Source of the DNA: DATAVK01 sp036267755
GTDB taxonomy: Bacteria; Actinomycetota; Actinomycetes; JAFAQI01
Length of the DNA: 17,019 nt
Assembly (NCBI GenBank): GCA_036267755.1
Contig: DATAVK010000075.1
Coordinates: forward strand, 1-17,019
Direction: 5' to 3'
Part shown: one piece after another, positions 15,402-17,019 of the stretch
How the letters are laid out: each line of letters begins with the position of its first letter
Numbering within the stretch: the first letter of the stretch is position 1
Notes under the pieces: model-generated
Told to the model about the DNA's origin: nothing
The model's input: only the letters and a program-made list of their open reading frames with translations
Database searches by the model: none
Made by a program: the position numbers and the translations under genes

Positions 15402-16886
15402 GTGACCGACATGCGCCCAGCCGCTGTCGTCGTACTCGCTGCAGGTCAGGGAACCCGGATGAAGTCCGAGCTGGCCAAGGTGCTGCACGCCATGTGCGGC
15501 CGATCGATGCTCGGCCACGTGCTCGCGGCGGTGGAGCCACTAGACCCGGAGCGGACCCTGGTCGTCGTCGGACACGGCCGCGACCAGGTCGTGAGCCAGC
15601 TTTCCGAGATCGCTCCCGAGGCCCAGCCGGTCGAGCAGGCCGAGCAGCACGGCACGGGCCATGCGGTGCGGCTGGCGCTCGAGTCCAGCCCCGAGTTGAC
15701 CGCGGGCGCGGTCCTGGTCCTGCCGGGCGACGCCCCGCTGCTGACCGCGGACACGTTGGAGCGGCTGCATGACCGCCATCACGAGTCCGGCGCCGCCGCC
15801 ACCTTGCTCACCGCGGAGCTGCCCGATCCGACCGGCTACGGGCGGGTGGTGCGTGACGGCGAGGGCCGGGTCACGGCGATCGTCGAGGAACGGGACGCCG
15901 ACGCGGCGACCCGGGAGCTGCATGAGGTCGGGACGAGCGTCTACGTGTTCGACGTGGCGCGACTGCGGGACGCGCTCTCCCGGATCACCCGCGACAACGC
16001 GCAGGGCGAGGAGTACCTCACCGACGTCATCGGCCTGCTGGCAGCCGACGACGCGGTCGTCGCCAGCGTCACCGCGGCCGACCATCGTGAGACGGTCGGG
16101 GTCAACGACCGGGTCCAGCTCGCCGAGGCCCGTCGGCTGATGCGCGACCGGATCGTGCGGCACTGGATGCTCGCGGGCGTCACCATCACCGACCCGCAGA
16201 CCACGTGGATGGGCGTGCACGTCACGCTCGAGCCCGACTGCGTCATCCACCAGAACACCCAGCTCCACGGCCGTACGACGGTTGCCGCTTTCGCCGTGGT
16301 CGGGCCGGACACCGCGCTGACGAACTGCCTGGTCGGTGAGGGAGCGAGCGTCGTCCGTTCGCAGTGCCAAGGTGCCGAGATCGGCGCCGGGGCGACCGTT
16401 GGGCCGTACTCCTACCTACGTAAAGGCACCCGGCTCGGGCGGGGCGCGAAGGCCGGCGCGTTCGTCGAGATCAAGAACGCCCAGGTCGGCGACGACAGCA
16501 AGGTCCCGCACCTGTCCTACGTCGGTGACGCGTCGATCGGGGAACGCTCCAACATCGGAGCCGCCACGGTCTTCGTGAACTACGACGGCGAGGCGAAGCA
16601 CGCCACGGTGATCGGGGACGACGTCCGGATCGGCTCCGACACCATGATCGTCGCGCCGCGGACCATCGGCGACGGTGCCTACACAGCCGCCGGGTCGGTC
16701 ATCACCGAAGACGTGCCGCCGGGCGCGATGGGAGTGGGGCGGGCCCGCCAGCGCAACGTCGAGGGGTGGACCGAGCGCCGCCGACCCGGAACCGGATCCG
16801 CCGAAGCCGCCCGCCGGGCCCGCGAAGGGGCGACAATGGAGACCACTTCCCCCTCTGACGACGACGAGCAGGGAGTACCGCAGTGA
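15402..16886 (+). CDS. glmU: Bifunctional UDP-N-acetylglucosamine pyrophosphorylase / glucosamine-1-phosphate N-acetyltransferase
   Basis: GlmU acetylates glucosamine-1-phosphate and then couples it to UTP, giving UDP-GlcNAc for peptidoglycan. The N-terminal uridyltransferase domain has LAAGQGTRMKSELAKVLH, QHGTGHAV, LPGDAPLL, GYGRVVRD and NAQGEEYLTDVIG. From about residue 255 a left-handed beta-helix of hexapeptide repeats carries the acetyltransferase site: KVPHLSYVGDASIG with the catalytic His, NIGAATVFVNYDG, and GSDTMIVAP. A loop usually reading RPGT is RKGT here. The tail of ~45 residues is charged and disordered-looking. GTG 15402 is chosen because GGAG lies six bases upstream and the family starts soon after; GTG 15369 would add eleven residues and ATG 15411 would remove three. 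The stop overlaps the prs start as GTGA. Confidence 0.96.
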   Translation: MTDMRPAAVVVLAAGQGTRMKSELAKVLHAMCGRSMLGHVLAAVEPLDPERTLVVVGHGRDQVVSQLSEIAPEAQPVEQAEQHGTGHAVRLALESSPELTAGAVLVLPGDAPLLTADTLERLHDRHHESGAAATLLTAELPDPTGYGRVVRDGEGRVTAIVEERDADAATRELHEVGTSVYVFDVARLRDALSRITRDNAQGEEYLTDVIGLLAADDAVVASVTAADHRETVGVNDRVQLAEARRLMRDRIVRHWMLAGVTITDPQTTWMGVHVTLEPDCVIHQNTQLHGRTTVAAFAVVGPDTALTNCLVGEGASVVRSQCQGAEIGAGATVGPYSYLRKGTRLGRGAKAGAFVEIKNAQVGDDSKVPHLSYVGDASIGERSNIGAATVFVNYDGEAKHATVIGDDVRIGSDTMIVAPRTIGDGAYTAAGSVITEDVPPGAMGVGRARQRNVEGWTERRRPGTGSAEAARRAREGATMETTSPSDDDEQGVPQ

Positions 16887-17019
16887 CCGGCATCAAGACC
16901 ACGGGCGAGAAGACGCTCATGCTCTTCTCGGGCCGTGCCCACCCGGCACTCGCCGACGAAGTGGCTCACCAGCTCGACATCGCCGTGAGTCCCACCATGA
17001 TCCGTGACTTCGCCGACGG
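16883..17019 (+). CDS. prs: Ribose-phosphate pyrophosphokinase, N-terminal part (cut by window end)
   Basis: Prs makes phosphoribosyl pyrophosphate from ribose-5-phosphate and ATP for nucleotide, histidine, tryptophan and (in actinobacteria) arabinan precursor synthesis. Only 45 codons are present, reading MTGIKTTGEKTLMLFSGRAH and then PALADEVAHQLD with a later FADG. This matches the first beta strand and FSGRAHP motif of actinobacterial Prs. GTG 16883 overlaps the glmU stop by GTGA, with GGGAG seven bases upstream. The glmU-prs pair is conserved in many Actinomycetota and other bacteria. The rest of the gene lies outside the window. Confidence 0.93.
   Translation, partial: MTGIKTTGEKTLMLFSGRAHPALADEVAHQLDIAVSPTMIRDFAD

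Overview
The window is typical high-GC Actinomycetota chromosome. Codons are strongly G/C-ending, GTG and TTG starts are common, and genes are packed with GTGA stop/start overlaps. Several starts look leaderless, sitting six bases behind a TAnnnT -10 box. The divergent pair pmt/rsmI next to metG-tatD-ksgA-ispE is a classic actinobacterial neighbourhood, comparable to M. tuberculosis Rv1002c-Rv1011. The exact genus cannot be read from the sequence. A Nocardioides-like or related non-mycobacterial lineage is only a guess.

Layout. (1) 1-1741, plus strand: the 3' part of a sensor histidine kinase (MprB/BaeS type) overlapping a PAP2-family integral membrane enzyme. (2) 1714-3396, minus strand: an actinobacterial protein O-mannosyltransferase (Pmt), convergent with PAP2 and almost back to back with rsmI (3402-4280, plus). 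(3) 4281-4724: a 444-bp gap that holds the best noncoding candidate of the window. It contains a possible promoter, GNRA-capped hairpins and a perfect 15-bp terminator-like hairpin, followed by an inverted repeat and a leaderless-type promoter at the metG ATG. (4) 4725-11554, plus: one compact operon, metG-tatD-rsmA/ksgA-ispE-ABC-F ATPase-comB-like. It joins tRNA charging, a nuclease, 16S rRNA dimethylation, the MEP isoprenoid pathway, a ribosome-associated ATPase and a 2-phosphosulfolactate phosphatase homologue. The rpfB gene that sits between tatD and ksgA in mycobacteria is absent. (5) 11538-13270, minus: an acyl-CoA/acyl-lipid desaturase followed by a DUF72 gene through a GTGA overlap. 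(6) 13370-15353, plus: a two-gene accessory-looking block. It has a bacterial GT14 (Core-2/I-branching-like) glycosyltransferase and a protein with two HTH repeats plus a LAGLIDADG-like domain. The last reading frame runs through a complete tRNA-Gln(UUG) gene. (7) 15263-17019, plus: tRNA-Gln, glmU and the start of prs, a conserved cell-wall precursor and PRPP pair.

No CRISPR array, insertion sequence, prophage gene or defence cassette was recognised. The least explained pieces are the putative structured RNA between rsmI and metG, and the HTH/LAGLIDADG-like gene whose ORF swallows tRNA-Gln.
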